Positions 27,216 to 36,541 of a stretch of DNA of 64,000 nucleotides are shown here, in pieces. Source of the stretch: Hypericibacter terrae (GTDB lineage: Bacteria; Pseudomonadota; Alphaproteobacteria; Dongiales; Dongiaceae); the NCBI RefSeq assembly GCF_008728855.1, contig NZ_CP042906.1, forward strand, positions 868,001 through 932,000. Reading direction: 5' to 3'. Numbering within the stretch: position 1 is the stretch's first letter; each line of letters opens with the position of its first letter. The notes under the pieces were generated by a model. The model had not been told where the DNA came from and did not search any database. It worked only from the letters and a program-made list of their open reading frames with translations. Both the position numbers and the translations under genes were made by a program.

Positions 27216-28958
27216 GTGAAGGCTTACAAGATCCGGACCCGCCTCGGTGCGCCCCTGATCATGGCGATGATCGGCCTGTCCTTCGCCGGCTGCACGCCGA
27301 CGCTCCAGGCGCAGGAGCAGCCCCAGGGGCAGACCAAGTCGCTGGCCGACCTGACGCCGATGACCTCCTCGCCGATGGGACATTATCTCGCGGCGCGCCA
27401 GGCGCAGGCCGACCGGCGCAACAGCGAGGCGGCCGATCTGCTCGCCGTCACCCTGGCGAAGGATCCGGACAATCCCGAGCTCCTCAATGTGTCCTATCTG
27501 CTGCTGGCGAGCGAGGGTCGGCTCAGCGAAGCGGCGCAGGTGGCCGAGCATATCCAGAAGGTTCAGCCGGATTCGCCGACCGCGGGGGTCATCCTCGCCT
27601 GGCGCGACATCAAGAAGAACGACCTCAAGGCCGCCGATGCCGAGCTGGCGAAGCTGTCCGACGACGGCGTCAACAAGATCATCGTGCCGATGGTGCGCGC
27701 CTGGCTGGCGCAGGGAATGGGCCAGACCGATGCCGGCCTGACGCAACTCGCCCGGCTCAATTCGATCAACGGCCTCCAGCCGATCATCAATCTCCATCGG
27801 GCCCTGATCGAGGATCAGGCGGGCCGCATCAAGCCGGCCGATGAGGATTACGGCAAGCTGGTCACTGCCGAAGCGGGCACGCTGCGAGTGGTGCAGCTGG
27901 TGGGCAATTTCTATCAGCGCCAGGGCCGCGACCAGGACGCCAAGAAGCTCTATGACGCCTTCGTCGAGGAAAACAGCGAATCGCTGGTGCTGGAGCCGGA
28001 GATGAAGGGTGTGAGCACGGGCACCAAGCCCGCGCCCATCGTCGCCACGCCGGTCGACGGCATCGCCGAGAGCTTCTTCAACATCGCCTCGCTGCTCGCG
28101 CGCGAGCAGATCCTGGACACGGCGATGGTGTTCGAGCGCATCGCGCTCGACCTCAAGCCGGATTACCCGATCGCGCAGACGCTGCTGGCCGAGCTCCTGA
28201 TCAATGACGGCCGCACCCAGGATGCGATCGAGGTCTATGAGGCGATCCCGAAATCCTCGCCCTTCTCCTGGCAGGCGCGCATCGACGAGGCCCGCGCGCT
28301 CGACGATCTCGGCAAGACCGACGATGCGCTGAAGCTGCTCGACGGCATGATCGCCGAGCGCCCCGAGCGCTATGACGCGGCTCTCGCCAAGGGCAACATC
28401 CTGCGCAGCCACGAGCAGTTCGCCGACGCGGCGAAGGCTTACGAGGTGGCGGTCGCGCGCGTGCCCGAGCTCAAGCGGCGCCACTGGTCGCTGCTCTATT
28501 TCCGCGGCATCACCTATGAGCGCAGCAAGCAATGGCCGCTCGCCGAAGCCGATTTCCAGAAGGCGCTCGCGCTCGAACCCGAGCAACCCTATGTGATGAA
28601 CTATCTGGCCTATTCCTGGGTCGAGCGGCGCGAGCATCTGCCCGAAGCCTTCACCATGCTGAAGCGCGCCGTCGAGCTGAAGCCCGACGACGGCTTCATC
28701 GTGGACAGCCTGGGCTGGGCCTATTACCAGCAGGGCCAGTACGATAAGGCGGTCGAATATCTCGAGCGCGCCGTCGAGCTCGAGCCGGTCGACGCCACTA
28801 TCAACGATCATCTGGGCGATGCCTATTGGCGGGTCGGCCGCAAGACCGAGGCCCGCTATCAGTGGCAGCGCTCGCTCCAGTTCGGCCCCGAGCCCGACCA
28901 TCTCCAGCCGCTGCAAGCGAAGATCAAGGACGGCCTCGGCGCGCCTTCGGGAAGCTGA
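27216..28958 (+). CDS. TPR-repeat lipoprotein
   Basis: A 580-residue protein with a lipoprotein signal (residues 1-25, lipobox FAGC, lipidated Cys26), followed by many tetratricopeptide repeats. The clearest are in the second half, such as ADFQKALALEPEQPYVMNYLA and KAVEYLERAVELEP. The GTG at 27216 was chosen over an upstream ATG because GAAGGAGG lies 4 nt before it and the signal peptide then begins correctly. It is probably an outer-membrane scaffold. The pairing with ispE directly downstream is common in Rhodospirillales as far as I recall. Confidence 0.85.
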   Translation: MKAYKIRTRLGAPLIMAMIGLSFAGCTPTLQAQEQPQGQTKSLADLTPMTSSPMGHYLAARQAQADRRNSEAADLLAVTLAKDPDNPELLNVSYLLLASEGRLSEAAQVAEHIQKVQPDSPTAGVILAWRDIKKNDLKAADAELAKLSDDGVNKIIVPMVRAWLAQGMGQTDAGLTQLARLNSINGLQPIINLHRALIEDQAGRIKPADEDYGKLVTAEAGTLRVVQLVGNFYQRQGRDQDAKKLYDAFVEENSESLVLEPEMKGVSTGTKPAPIVATPVDGIAESFFNIASLLAREQILDTAMVFERIALDLKPDYPIAQTLLAELLINDGRTQDAIEVYEAIPKSSPFSWQARIDEARALDDLGKTDDALKLLDGMIAERPERYDAALAKGNILRSHEQFADAAKAYEVAVARVPELKRRHWSLLYFRGITYERSKQWPLAEADFQKALALEPEQPYVMNYLAYSWVERREHLPEAFTMLKRAVELKPDDGFIVDSLGWAYYQQGQYDKAVEYLERAVELEPVDATINDHLGDAYWRVGRKTEARYQWQRSLQFGPEPDHLQPLQAKIKDGLGAPSGS

Positions 28959-29000
28959 GCGGATTCGTCTGGTGGTTCGACGAGCGATACTCTCCTTATC

Positions 29001-29121
29001 CCCTCCCCCCTCGAGGGGGAGGGCTAGGGAGGGGGTAAACTCGCTGTGGCCATTCTGGGAAGAATCCCGCTGCCAAATCTCGCTGGCCCCCTCCCTGACC
29101 CTCCCCCTCGAGGGGGGAGGG
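29001..29121. repeat. Long inverted repeat of GC-rich palindromes
   Basis: Arms at 29001-29035 and 29087-29121 are inverted copies of each other (33 of 35 bases match) around a 51-bp spacer. Each arm also contains its own CCCCCTCGAGGGGG-type hairpin. It lies between the TPR gene and ispE and belongs to the same class as 21822-21914. It ends 17 bp before the chosen ispE start. Confidence 0.75.
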
Positions 29122-29138
29122 AACAATGGTTTCGTTCC

Positions 29139-30044
29139 GTGCTTCTGACGCTGCACGCCCGCGCCAAGATCAATCTCTATCTCCATGTCGTCGGCAAGCG
29201 CGCCGACGGTTATCACCTGCTCGACAGTCTGGTGGTCTTCGCCGATCTCGGCGACGCGCTGCGCATCGCGCCGTCCCGCACGCTGACGCTTTCGATCGAC
29301 GGGCCCTTCGGCGCGGGACTCCCGGCTTCCGACGACAATCTCGTGTTGCGCGCCGCGCGGGCCCTGGCGGCGGCGCTGGCCGCAAAGAACCTGCGGGCAG
29401 AGGGTGCGGCGCTGCGTTTGACGAAGCGGCTGCCCGTGGCCTCGGGCATCGGCGGTGGCTCGGCGGATGCGGCGGCGGCCCTGGTCGGCCTGACACGGCT
29501 CTGGCGCGTGCCGGAGGGAGCCGTCGATCTCGCGCAGATCGGGCTCGGCCTCGGCGCCGATCTGCCGGTCTGTCTCGCCGCAAGGCCTTCTTTCATGGGC
29601 GGCATCGGCGAGATCCTCGATCCGGCGCCGGCGCTTCCGAATATCCAGATGCTGCTGGTCAATCCGCGCGTCGGCGTCTCGACGCCCGCGGTCTTCAAGG
29701 CCCGTCGCGGCGCCTTCTCGGCGCCGGGGCGATGGCGGGACGGGCTCGGCGATGCGCCGGCCCTTGCCGCGCGGCTCGCGCGTTGCGCCAATGATCTCGA
29801 AGCGCCGGCGATCGGGATCGAGCCCGTGATCGGCGAGGTGCTGACGGCGCTGCGCCACCTGCCGGGCAATCTGCTCGCGCGCATGAGCGGGAGCGGCGCC
29901 ACCTGCTTCGGTCTCTTCGCGAATGCCGAAGAGGTGCGCGAAGCGGCCGCGCGTCTGAGCGTCGAGCATCCCTCCTGGTGGATCGCCTCGGCGCCCATGC
30001 TCAACGGCCCCGCCGCGTTCGATCATGACGCGCCGGACGCATAA
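29139..30044 (+). CDS. ispE: 4-diphosphocytidyl-2-C-methyl-D-erythritol kinase
   Basis: A 301-residue GHMP kinase of the MEP isoprenoid pathway; it phosphorylates CDP-methylerythritol. The N-terminal [20 protein letters not shown] holds the catalytic lysine region. The ATP loop is [18 protein letters not shown] and the C-terminal GHMP motif is [15 protein letters not shown]. The start is uncertain: the GTG at 29139 gives a normal N-terminus, while a frame open to 29046 runs through the inverted repeat. The end overlaps the next gene by 20 bp. Confidence 0.93.
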   Translation: MLLTLHARAKINLYLHVVGKRADGYHLLDSLVVFADLGDALRIAPSRTLTLSIDGPFGAGLPASDDNLVLRAARALAAALAAKNLRAEGAALRLTKRLPVASGIGGGSADAAAALVGLTRLWRVPEGAVDLAQIGLGLGADLPVCLAARPSFMGGIGEILDPAPALPNIQMLLVNPRVGVSTPAVFKARRGAFSAPGRWRDGLGDAPALAARLARCANDLEAPAIGIEPVIGEVLTALRHLPGNLLARMSGSGATCFGLFANAEEVREAAARLSVEHPSWWIASAPMLNGPAAFDHDAPDA

Positions 30045-30900
30045 GCCCCGGCCGCGCGCGAGCGCCGGCCGGCAGGCATCGACCCTGCCGGACTATGACG
30101 CGCTCTTCGCGCCCTGGCTCGAACGCTGGAATCTCATTCCCGATGGCGAGGTTCTGGTGACGCCGGGCAGCCGGCTGCTGCCGGTTCGCCGCAACGGCGC
30201 GCCGGGGATGCTGAAGATCGCGCTCGAGGCCGAGGAGCGACGCGGGCCTCTGCTGATGGTCTGGTGGGCCGGCCAGGGTGCGGCACCCGTCTGGGCGCAT
30301 GAGGGCGATGCGCTGCTGATGGAGCGCGCGACCGGCCCCGGATCGCTCGCCGCCATGGCGCATGAAGGGCGCGACGACGAGGCGACGCGGATCATCTGCG
30401 CGGTCGCCGGTCAATTGCATGCGCCGCGCCGGAGTCCGCCGCCTCCGCTGCTGCCTTTGGCGCAATGGTTCGCGGCGCTGGCTCCCGTGGCCGCGCGCGA
30501 GGGCGGCCTGATTGCGCGCGCGGCGTCCGTCGCGCGCGAGCTGCTGCAGGCGCCGCGAGAAGTGGGCGTCCTCCATGGCGATCTGCATCACGCCAATGTC
30601 CTGGATTTCGGCCCGCGCGGCTGGCTGGCGATCGATCCCAAGCGGCTGCAGGGCGAGCGCGCCTTCGATTTCGCCAACATCCTGTTCAATCCCGATCTCG
30701 AGACCGCGACGGCGCCGGGCCGTCTGGCGCGACAGGTGTCGGTGGCGGCGGAAGCCGCAGGGCTCGACCGCCGGCGCCTGCTGCAATGGGTGCTGGCCTT
30801 TGCCGGGCTTTCGGCCGCCTGGTTCGTCGAGGACGGGGTGACGCCGACTTTCGATCTGGCGATCGCCGAGATCGCCGCGGCGGAGCTGGCGAAGGCCTGA
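30025..30900 (+). CDS. APH(6)/hydroxyurea-type phosphotransferase family protein
   Basis: A 291-residue small-molecule kinase of the aminoglycoside/hydroxyurea phosphotransferase family. The catalytic loop is [15 protein letters not shown] and the metal-binding segment is [22 protein letters not shown] nucleotide-binding lobe precedes it ([16 protein letters not shown]). Family members include streptomycin 6-kinase, but most chromosomal copies are not resistance genes, so a metabolic substrate is as likely. It overlaps ispE by 20 bp and is convergent with the next gene. Confidence 0.82.
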   Translation: MTRRTHKPRPRASAGRQASTLPDYDALFAPWLERWNLIPDGEVLVTPGSRLLPVRRNGAPGMLKIALEAEERRGPLLMVWWAGQGAAPVWAHEGDALLMERATGPGSLAAMAHEGRDDEATRIICAVAGQLHAPRRSPPPPLLPLAQWFAALAPVAAREGGLIARAASVARELLQAPREVGVLHGDLHHANVLDFGPRGWLAIDPKRLQGERAFDFANILFNPDLETATAPGRLARQVSVAAEAAGLDRRRLLQWVLAFAGLSAAWFVEDGVTPTFDLAIAEIAAAELAKA

Positions 30901-30903
30901 GGC

Positions 30904-32181
30904 TCAGTTGCCGTTGATCGCGGCGACGACCGCCTGCAGCTCTTCCAGCAATTCCTTGGAGGGCTCGCCCGTCTGGGGCAATCCCGCCGCCTCCTGATAG
31001 CGCCGGATCGCCTCGCGCGTTGTCTCGTCGAGCACGCCGTCGGCGGGGCCCGGATCGAAAGCCAGCTTCGCCAGCAGGAGCTCGGTGTCGCGCACCATCA
31101 AGGTCGCGGTCGCGGTGCCGGAACCATCGGCTGTGGCCGTCGCGGCGTTTCCGCCCGCGGCCGTCTGCACCAGATCCTCGGGCGAAACCTCGAGCGTCGC
31201 TTCCGTGCCGCCGGTGAAGGAATCGGCGCGCCACATCGCCACCCAAACGAGCGAGCCGGCGAAGGCCAGGATTACGACGCTGAGGCCGGCGAACAGCCGC
31301 AGATTTCCCGACGGTCCCGCCGGCGCCGGGCGGGTGCGGTCGATGGCGGGGAGGGGCGGCAGTTTGGCGGGGCCCGCATCGGCAGCGGCGGTTGCGGGCG
31401 GCGCCTCGCCCGGTGCGTCCGGCGTCGTCAAAACCGGTGCGCCGGCGGCCAGCGCCAAGGCGCGCTTCACGCGGTCGGGACTCGCCTCGCCGACGGCCGC
31501 AGGCTCGCTCGCGCCTGCGGGACGCGCGTCTGATGCGAAGGAGGCGAGCGACGTCGCCGCCGCCTCCGGCGGCACCAGCTCGGGCGACGCGCCCAGCGGC
31601 AATGAAAGATCTGGATCCATATCGACGAAGCTCGGCGCGCCCGTCGTCTGCGCCAGCGGCTCCGCCTCGGCATCGATGATGCGGTCGGCTTTGGTCACGG
31701 CCCAGAGTTTCGTGCGCGGCGTCACCCGCGCGGCGGCGCTCTCATTGTCGATGAGCATGTCGGCGGGCAGGGCCGATTCCGGCTTGCGCAGACCCGCTAC
31801 ATTGTCGGACAGCGCCAGGCTCGAGAGCTGGCCGTCGTCCCTCAGCAGGTCGCGGGCCACATCGCTCGAGGGTGCGGGGCGCGGCGGCATATGGATTTCG
31901 GTGACGCCGGCCGATTTGGCCTGCAGCTCGCGGAAATGGCGGGCGGCTTCGGCCAGCGGATCGCTCTCGACCGAGGACAGGGGCACCGCTTCCGGAGCGG
32001 TTCGCGGCGCGTTGCCGATGTCGGCGGCATGGCGCGCGGCCATCTGCTGGCGGCGCAGCGCTTCGGGCGGGGGGGACGCGCCCTCCCCATCCGTCGCCGG
32101 CAAAGGCGATCCCGCGGGTGCAGCCGGCTCTGAAGCTGCCTGGCCCGGTTGCTGCGGCCTGTCCTTGGCCCGATCCGCCAT
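30904..32181 (-). CDS. Membrane protein with C-terminal peptidoglycan-binding domain
   Basis: A 425-residue protein. The first 290 residues are low-complexity and rich in Ala, Pro, Glu and Ser. One membrane helix follows (LFAGLSVVILAFAGSLVWVA). The C-terminal 70 residues form a PG_binding_1 domain (LAKLAFDPGPADGVLDETTREAIRRYQEAAGLPQTG). The orientation suggests a long cytoplasmic part and a periplasmic wall-binding domain. No enzyme domain is present. I do not recognise a named protein; it may link the envelope to a cytoplasmic partner. Confidence 0.78.
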   Translation of the reverse strand: MADRAKDRPQQPGQAASEPAAPAGSPLPATDGEGASPPPEALRRQQMAARHAADIGNAPRTAPEAVPLSSVESDPLAEAARHFRELQAKSAGVTEIHMPPRPAPSSDVARDLLRDDGQLSSLALSDNVAGLRKPESALPADMLIDNESAAARVTPRTKLWAVTKADRIIDAEAEPLAQTTGAPSFVDMDPDLSLPLGASPELVPPEAAATSLASFASDARPAGASEPAAVGEASPDRVKRALALAAGAPVLTTPDAPGEAPPATAAADAGPAKLPPLPAIDRTRPAPAGPSGNLRLFAGLSVVILAFAGSLVWVAMWRADSFTGGTEATLEVSPEDLVQTAAGGNAATATADGSGTATATLMVRDTELLLAKLAFDPGPADGVLDETTREAIRRYQEAAGLPQTGEPSKELLEELQAVVAAINGN

Positions 32182-32419
32182 CGCCCCTTCCCTATAGACC
32201 CCGCCGCCGGGCTCCTTTCATCAAGCTCGGCGGAAACGGGCGGATCATTGTTAGCCGTATTTGCCGGGCCGACTCGGGCGCACGACTCGCCATCGGTTCC
32301 AGCAATAGGAACGTTAGCTTCAACGCAGGTCGGATGTAAGAGCCAGTTTGATAACATCCGATAATCGCCGGCCCGGCAAAGATGCTCCGTTAACCACGTT
32401 ATGCTAGCCTCCGGGCCGC

Positions 32420-33541
32420 ATGACCCAGAAAACCGCTCTCATCACCGGCGTGACCGGCCAGGACGGCGCCTATCTGGCCGAGCTGCTGCTGGCCAAAGGC
32501 TATGTCGTCCACGGCGTCAAACGCCGCTCTTCCTCCTTCAATACCGGCCGCATCGACCATCTCTATCAGGACTCGCACGAGGCGGGCGTCCGCTTCTTCC
32601 TGCATTATGGCGAGATGACCGACGCCACCAACCTGATCCGGCTGGTGGCGCAGACCAGGCCGACCGAGATCTACAATCTCGCGGCCCAGAGCCATGTGCA
32701 GGTGAGCTTCGAGACGGCGGAATATACCGCCAACGCCGACGGGCTCGGTCCGTTGCGGCTGCTGGAGGCGATCCGCCTGCTCGGCATGGAGAAGGCGACC
32801 CGCTTCTACCAGGCCTCGACCTCGGAGCTTTACGGCGCCACGCCGACCGTGCCGCAGAACGAGACCACGCCCTTCTATCCGCGCAGCCCCTATGGCGCCG
32901 CCAAGCTTTACGCCTATTGGATCACGGTCAATTACCGCGAGGCCTATGGCATGCACGCCTCGAACGGGATCCTGTTCAATCATGAGAGCCCGATCCGCGG
33001 CGAGACCTTCGTGACGCGCAAGGTGACGCGCGCCGTGGCCGCGATCGCGCGCGGGCGGCAGGAGCGGCTCTATATCGGCAATCTCGACGCCAGGCGCGAC
33101 TGGGGCCATGCGCGCGATTATGTCGAAGGCATGTGGCGCGTCCTGCAGCAGCCCGAGCCCGACGACTATGTGCTGGCGACGGGCGAGAGCCATTCGGTGC
33201 GCGAGATGATCGAGCTCGCTTTCGCCGAGACCGGCCGCAGCATCGAATGGCGCGGCACCGGCGTGGAGGAGAAGGGGCTCGATGCCAGGACCGGCAAGCC
33301 GCTGGTGCTGATCGACCCGCGCTATTTCCGCCCCACCGAAGTGGATCACCTGCTGGGCGACGCGTCGAAGGCCAAGGCCAAGCTCGGCTGGCGCCACACG
33401 ACGAGCTTCAAGGAACTGGTGCGCGAAATGGTGGCTTCCGACTTGGCTGCGATCGACAATGGCAGCTCGCCGCATCAGGGCGGCTCGGGCGATTCGCCCG
33501 CGAACGCCGCGGCCTCGATACCGAAGCCAACCGCCCCATGA
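32420..33541 (+). CDS. gmd: GDP-mannose 4,6-dehydratase
   Basis: A 373-residue NADP-dependent extended SDR that converts GDP-mannose to GDP-4-keto-6-deoxymannose. The Rossmann motif is GVTGQDG near the N-terminus, followed by the diagnostic [17 protein letters not shown]. The catalytic YGAAK is in [13 protein letters not shown], and the substrate region [15 protein letters not shown] is intact. The C-terminal 30 residues are an unusual Ser/Ala-rich tail. The stop overlaps the start of fcl (ATGA). Confidence 0.97.
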   Translation: MTQKTALITGVTGQDGAYLAELLLAKGYVVHGVKRRSSSFNTGRIDHLYQDSHEAGVRFFLHYGEMTDATNLIRLVAQTRPTEIYNLAAQSHVQVSFETAEYTANADGLGPLRLLEAIRLLGMEKATRFYQASTSELYGATPTVPQNETTPFYPRSPYGAAKLYAYWITVNYREAYGMHASNGILFNHESPIRGETFVTRKVTRAVAAIARGRQERLYIGNLDARRDWGHARDYVEGMWRVLQQPEPDDYVLATGESHSVREMIELAFAETGRSIEWRGTGVEEKGLDARTGKPLVLIDPRYFRPTEVDHLLGDASKAKAKLGWRHTTSFKELVREMVASDLAAIDNGSSPHQGGSGDSPANAAASIPKPTAP

Positions 33542-34527
33542 CGGGCAAGGTTCCCTTCGATCTCGCCGGCCGGCGCGTCTTCGTCGCCGGCCATCGCGGC
33601 ATGGTGGGGCAGGCGATCTGCCGGCGCCTCGCCGGCGAGAAATGCGAGATCCTGACCGTGCGGCGCGCCGAGGTCGATCTGCGCCGCCAGCAGGCGACCG
33701 AGGACTGGGTCGCGAAAGCAAAACCCGACGCGGTGTTCGTGGCGGCGGCGACGGTCGGCGGCATTCTCGCCAATGCGACGCGGCCGGCCGAATTCCTCTA
33801 CGACAATCTCGCGATCGAGACCAACCTGATCGAGGCCTCGCGCAAGTCCGGCGTGGCGAAGCTCCTGTTCCTGGGCTCCTCCTGCATCTATCCGCGCGAG
33901 GCGGCGCAGCCGATGGCGGAGACGGCGCTGCTGACGGGGCCGCTGGAACCGACCAACGAGTGGTATGCGATCGCCAAGATCGCCGGCATCAAGATGGCGC
34001 AGGCCTATCGCCGCCAGCATGGCTGCGACTACATCTCCGCCATGCCGACCAATCTCTATGGACCCGGCGACAATTTCGATCTCCAGTCCAGCCATGTGGT
34101 GCCGGCGCTGATCGCGAAGATCCACGCGGCCAAGACGGAAGGCCGCGGCGAGGTCGAGATCTGGGGCAGCGGCAGGCCCAAGCGCGAGTTCCTGTTCGTC
34201 GACGATCTCGCCGACGCGCTGGTGCATCTGATGAAGCATTATTCCGACGAGCCGCATCTCAATGTCGGCACCGGCAGCGACGTCACCATCGCCGAGCTCG
34301 CCGAGACGATCGCGCGCGTGGTCGGCTGGCAGGGCAAGTTCCGCTATGACGCCTCGAAACCCGACGGCACGCCGCGCAAGCTGGTCGACGTCTCGAAGCT
34401 GGCGGCGCTGGGCTGGAAGGCGAAGACCCCGCTGGACCAGGGCCTGACCCTGGCCTATGGCTGGTATCGCGAGGCGCTGGCCCAAGGTGCGGTCACGGGC
34501 GGCCGGAGCCGGGCGGGCGCGGCCTGA
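33538..34527 (+). CDS. fcl: GDP-L-fucose synthase
   Basis: A 329-residue epimerase/reductase that turns GDP-4-keto-6-deoxymannose into GDP-L-fucose with NADPH. The NADP motif is GHRGMVG, the catalytic Tyr and Lys lie in [11 protein letters not shown], and [15 protein letters not shown] and [11 protein letters not shown] are diagnostic. It is coupled to gmd by a 4-bp overlap, giving a complete two-step GDP-fucose pathway. No glycosyltransferase is adjacent, so the acceptor polysaccharide is unknown. Confidence 0.96.
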   Translation: MTGKVPFDLAGRRVFVAGHRGMVGQAICRRLAGEKCEILTVRRAEVDLRRQQATEDWVAKAKPDAVFVAAATVGGILANATRPAEFLYDNLAIETNLIEASRKSGVAKLLFLGSSCIYPREAAQPMAETALLTGPLEPTNEWYAIAKIAGIKMAQAYRRQHGCDYISAMPTNLYGPGDNFDLQSSHVVPALIAKIHAAKTEGRGEVEIWGSGRPKREFLFVDDLADALVHLMKHYSDEPHLNVGTGSDVTIAELAETIARVVGWQGKFRYDASKPDGTPRKLVDVSKLAALGWKAKTPLDQGLTLAYGWYREALAQGAVTGGRSRAGAA

Positions 34528-34765
34528 GGCCGCAAGGTCCCACGCACAAAACCCTGCTACGCTGTCGTTCTCTCGAGCTTTCGTTCAGTGGCAAGGAGTT
34601 TGATCCACTCCCGAAAGACCCGATCATGACCGGGGGCTTCCTCGCTGCGCCGTGTCCCTGCCTTCTGCGCCTCGTCATGCTGGGATCTCCCGGCGTTCAC
34701 GCATCGAGGGGAAAGGTTGCCGTTGCACCATGAACACCATCGGAGCGGATATCGGAGGCGATTCG

Positions 34766-35920
34766 ATGCCGACCTTGTTGACCCAGGGATTCCGGCCGTT
34801 CTTTTTCGCCGCCGGATTCTGGTCGGCGGCGGCGCTCGCATTCTGGATCATCATGTTCGCCACGGGGATCGCCGCGCCGAGCCGGTTCGACCCGCTGACC
34901 TGGCATATTCATGAGATGCTGTTCGGCTTCGTCATGGCCGCCATCGCCGGCTTCCTGCTGACCGCGATCCCGAACTGGACCCAGCGGCTGCCGGTGAGAG
35001 GCGGTCCGTTGGCGCTGCTGGCCGGCTTGTGGCTGCTCGGCCGGATCGTCTGCCTCGTCTCGGCAGAACTGCCGGCATGGCTCGCGATCGCGGCAGACCT
35101 GTCCTTTCCCGTGGTTCTGGTCGGCGTCGTCGCCCGGGAGATCGTCGCGGGGCGCAACTGGCGCAATCTGCCGATGGTCGCGCCGGTGATTGTTCTCGGC
35201 TTTGCCAATCTGCTGATGCATTTGGAATCCGCGGGCGTGGCGGTGCCGTCGGGGCTTGGCTGGCGGCTCGGGCTTGCCGCCGTGGTCGTGCTGGTCTCCG
35301 TGGTGGCCGGGCGGATCGTGCCGAGCTTTACCCGCAATTGGCTGGCGAAGCGGCAAAGCCCCGATCTCCCCGCCCCCCATGGCTTGATCGATCGGGTTGC
35401 GCTGGGCGTCTTGCATGCCGGTTTGTTCGGTTGGGCGTTCTTTCCTTCGGTCGAGGCCATCGGCGGGCTCCTTCTCCTGGGAGCGGCGCTCAATCTCTGG
35501 CGCCTGCTGCGATGGCGCGGCGGGGCGACAGCCGCGGAGCCGCTGGTCCTGATTCTCCATGTCGGCTACGCGTGGCTCGTGCTCGGTGCGGCGCTGCTCG
35601 GCGCCGCCATGCTCGACACCCCTGTGCCGCAAAGCGCCGCTATCCATGCGCTGACAGCGGGCGCAATCGGCACGATGATTCTGGCGGTGATGACGCGCGC
35701 AACACGCGGGCACACCGGACGCGACCTGACAGCGGATCGCGTCACCAGCCTGATCTATGTTCTTGTCAGCCTTGCGGCGGCCACGCGCGTCGCGGCCGCA
35801 TTCAGCACGGACATGATCATGCCGCTGCTCATCGCGTCGGCGTGCTTTTGGATCGCCGCCTTCGGCGGCTTCCTGCTGCACTACGGGCCGATGCTGCTTG
35901 GATCGCGCGGTGCCCGCTGA
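34766..35920 (+). CDS. nnrS: NnrS family protein
   Basis: A 384-residue polytopic membrane protein of the NnrS family, linked in other bacteria to protection from nitric oxide and iron-nitrosyl stress. The N-terminus LLTQGFRPFFFAAGFWSA and the HIHEMLFGFVMAAIAGFLLTAIPNW block are diagnostic, and about twelve membrane helices follow. The ATG at 34766 is preceded by GGAGG with a 7-nt spacing; an upstream ATG at 34730 is less likely. No denitrification genes are adjacent and no FNR-type box was recognised upstream. Confidence 0.9.
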   Translation: MPTLLTQGFRPFFFAAGFWSAAALAFWIIMFATGIAAPSRFDPLTWHIHEMLFGFVMAAIAGFLLTAIPNWTQRLPVRGGPLALLAGLWLLGRIVCLVSAELPAWLAIAADLSFPVVLVGVVAREIVAGRNWRNLPMVAPVIVLGFANLLMHLESAGVAVPSGLGWRLGLAAVVVLVSVVAGRIVPSFTRNWLAKRQSPDLPAPHGLIDRVALGVLHAGLFGWAFFPSVEAIGGLLLLGAALNLWRLLRWRGGATAAEPLVLILHVGYAWLVLGAALLGAAMLDTPVPQSAAIHALTAGAIGTMILAVMTRATRGHTGRDLTADRVTSLIYVLVSLAAATRVAAAFSTDMIMPLLIASACFWIAAFGGFLLHYGPMLLGSRGAR

Positions 35921-36300
35921 CGCGGCTTCCTTGGCGATTGCCTTATCGCCAGGAGATCGGCAACGGCGGGCCGCTCGCTCCAGCCAACGCTGGGTTCGTG
36001 ATCGCGCGCAGCGGCGGTGTCTGGATGGCACAGGCCCATGACGGGCATGGGGAGCACGGGCCTCGGGGATCCCGAAGCAGCCGCGCCGGGGCCGGTGCTG
36101 CCTGAGGCGCCCCGGGACAGCGCCCAAACCCTTCTACGTCCTGGATAATTCAATATAATTGCGGCCGGGCCCGCTTGCCGCTATGAAGGCGCGCCGCCTC
36201 GTTCGGCCAAGGCTTCCGGCATCGGCCTCACGGGTCTATGGCCGGCATTTCGGCTGGCGAGTTATGGAGTCCGGGAACCTGCTTTCCGGATCCGCCCTGC
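35921..36300. other. Gap of 380 bp without a recognised gene
   Basis: This lies between nnrS and the tRNA-Gln gene. A TATAAT at 36154-36159 could be a -10 box for the tRNA, but it has no good -35 partner and would give a leader of about 135 nt. No reading frame here resembles a known protein and no repeat was seen. Confidence 0.5.
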
Positions 36301-36374
36301 TGGGGCGTGGCCAAGCGGTAAGGCAACGGGTTTTGATCCCGTGATCCCAGGTTCGAATCCTGGCGCCCCAGCCA
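36301..36374 (+). tRNA. tRNA-Gln (anticodon TTG)
   Basis: The cloverleaf is complete. Acceptor arms are TGGGGCG (36301-36307) and CGCCCCA (36364-36370). The anticodon stem ACGGG/CCCGT holds the loop TTTTGAT with anticodon TTG at 36333-36335, and the T-loop is GGTTCGAATCC. The discriminator G is followed by an encoded CCA (36372-36374). A run of seven T at 36376-36382 may end transcription. Confidence 0.97.
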
Positions 36375-36541
36375 CTTTTTTTGCGATGACGCGCCTGCTT
36401 CCAATTCTTTCTACCGTGCTTAAAGTGAACGATGCTGGTCAGCCACCAGGGTCCACGACCCGAGTTGATCGCGGTCACTCTGCGTTTTGGCGAAGCTGCA
36501 CACGGCGCAAGATTCGATGAACCACGGCGAGAGCAGAATCC

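Noticed and set aside
27075..30026. A 983-codon open frame on the minus strand
   Set aside because: It covers the TPR gene, the inverted repeat and ispE in antisense. The translation is Arg/Gly-rich without any recognisable motif.
36154..36159. TATAAT as the promoter of tRNA-Gln
   Set aside because: There is no matching -35 box at 16-18 bp, and the distance to the tRNA would leave a leader of about 135 nt.
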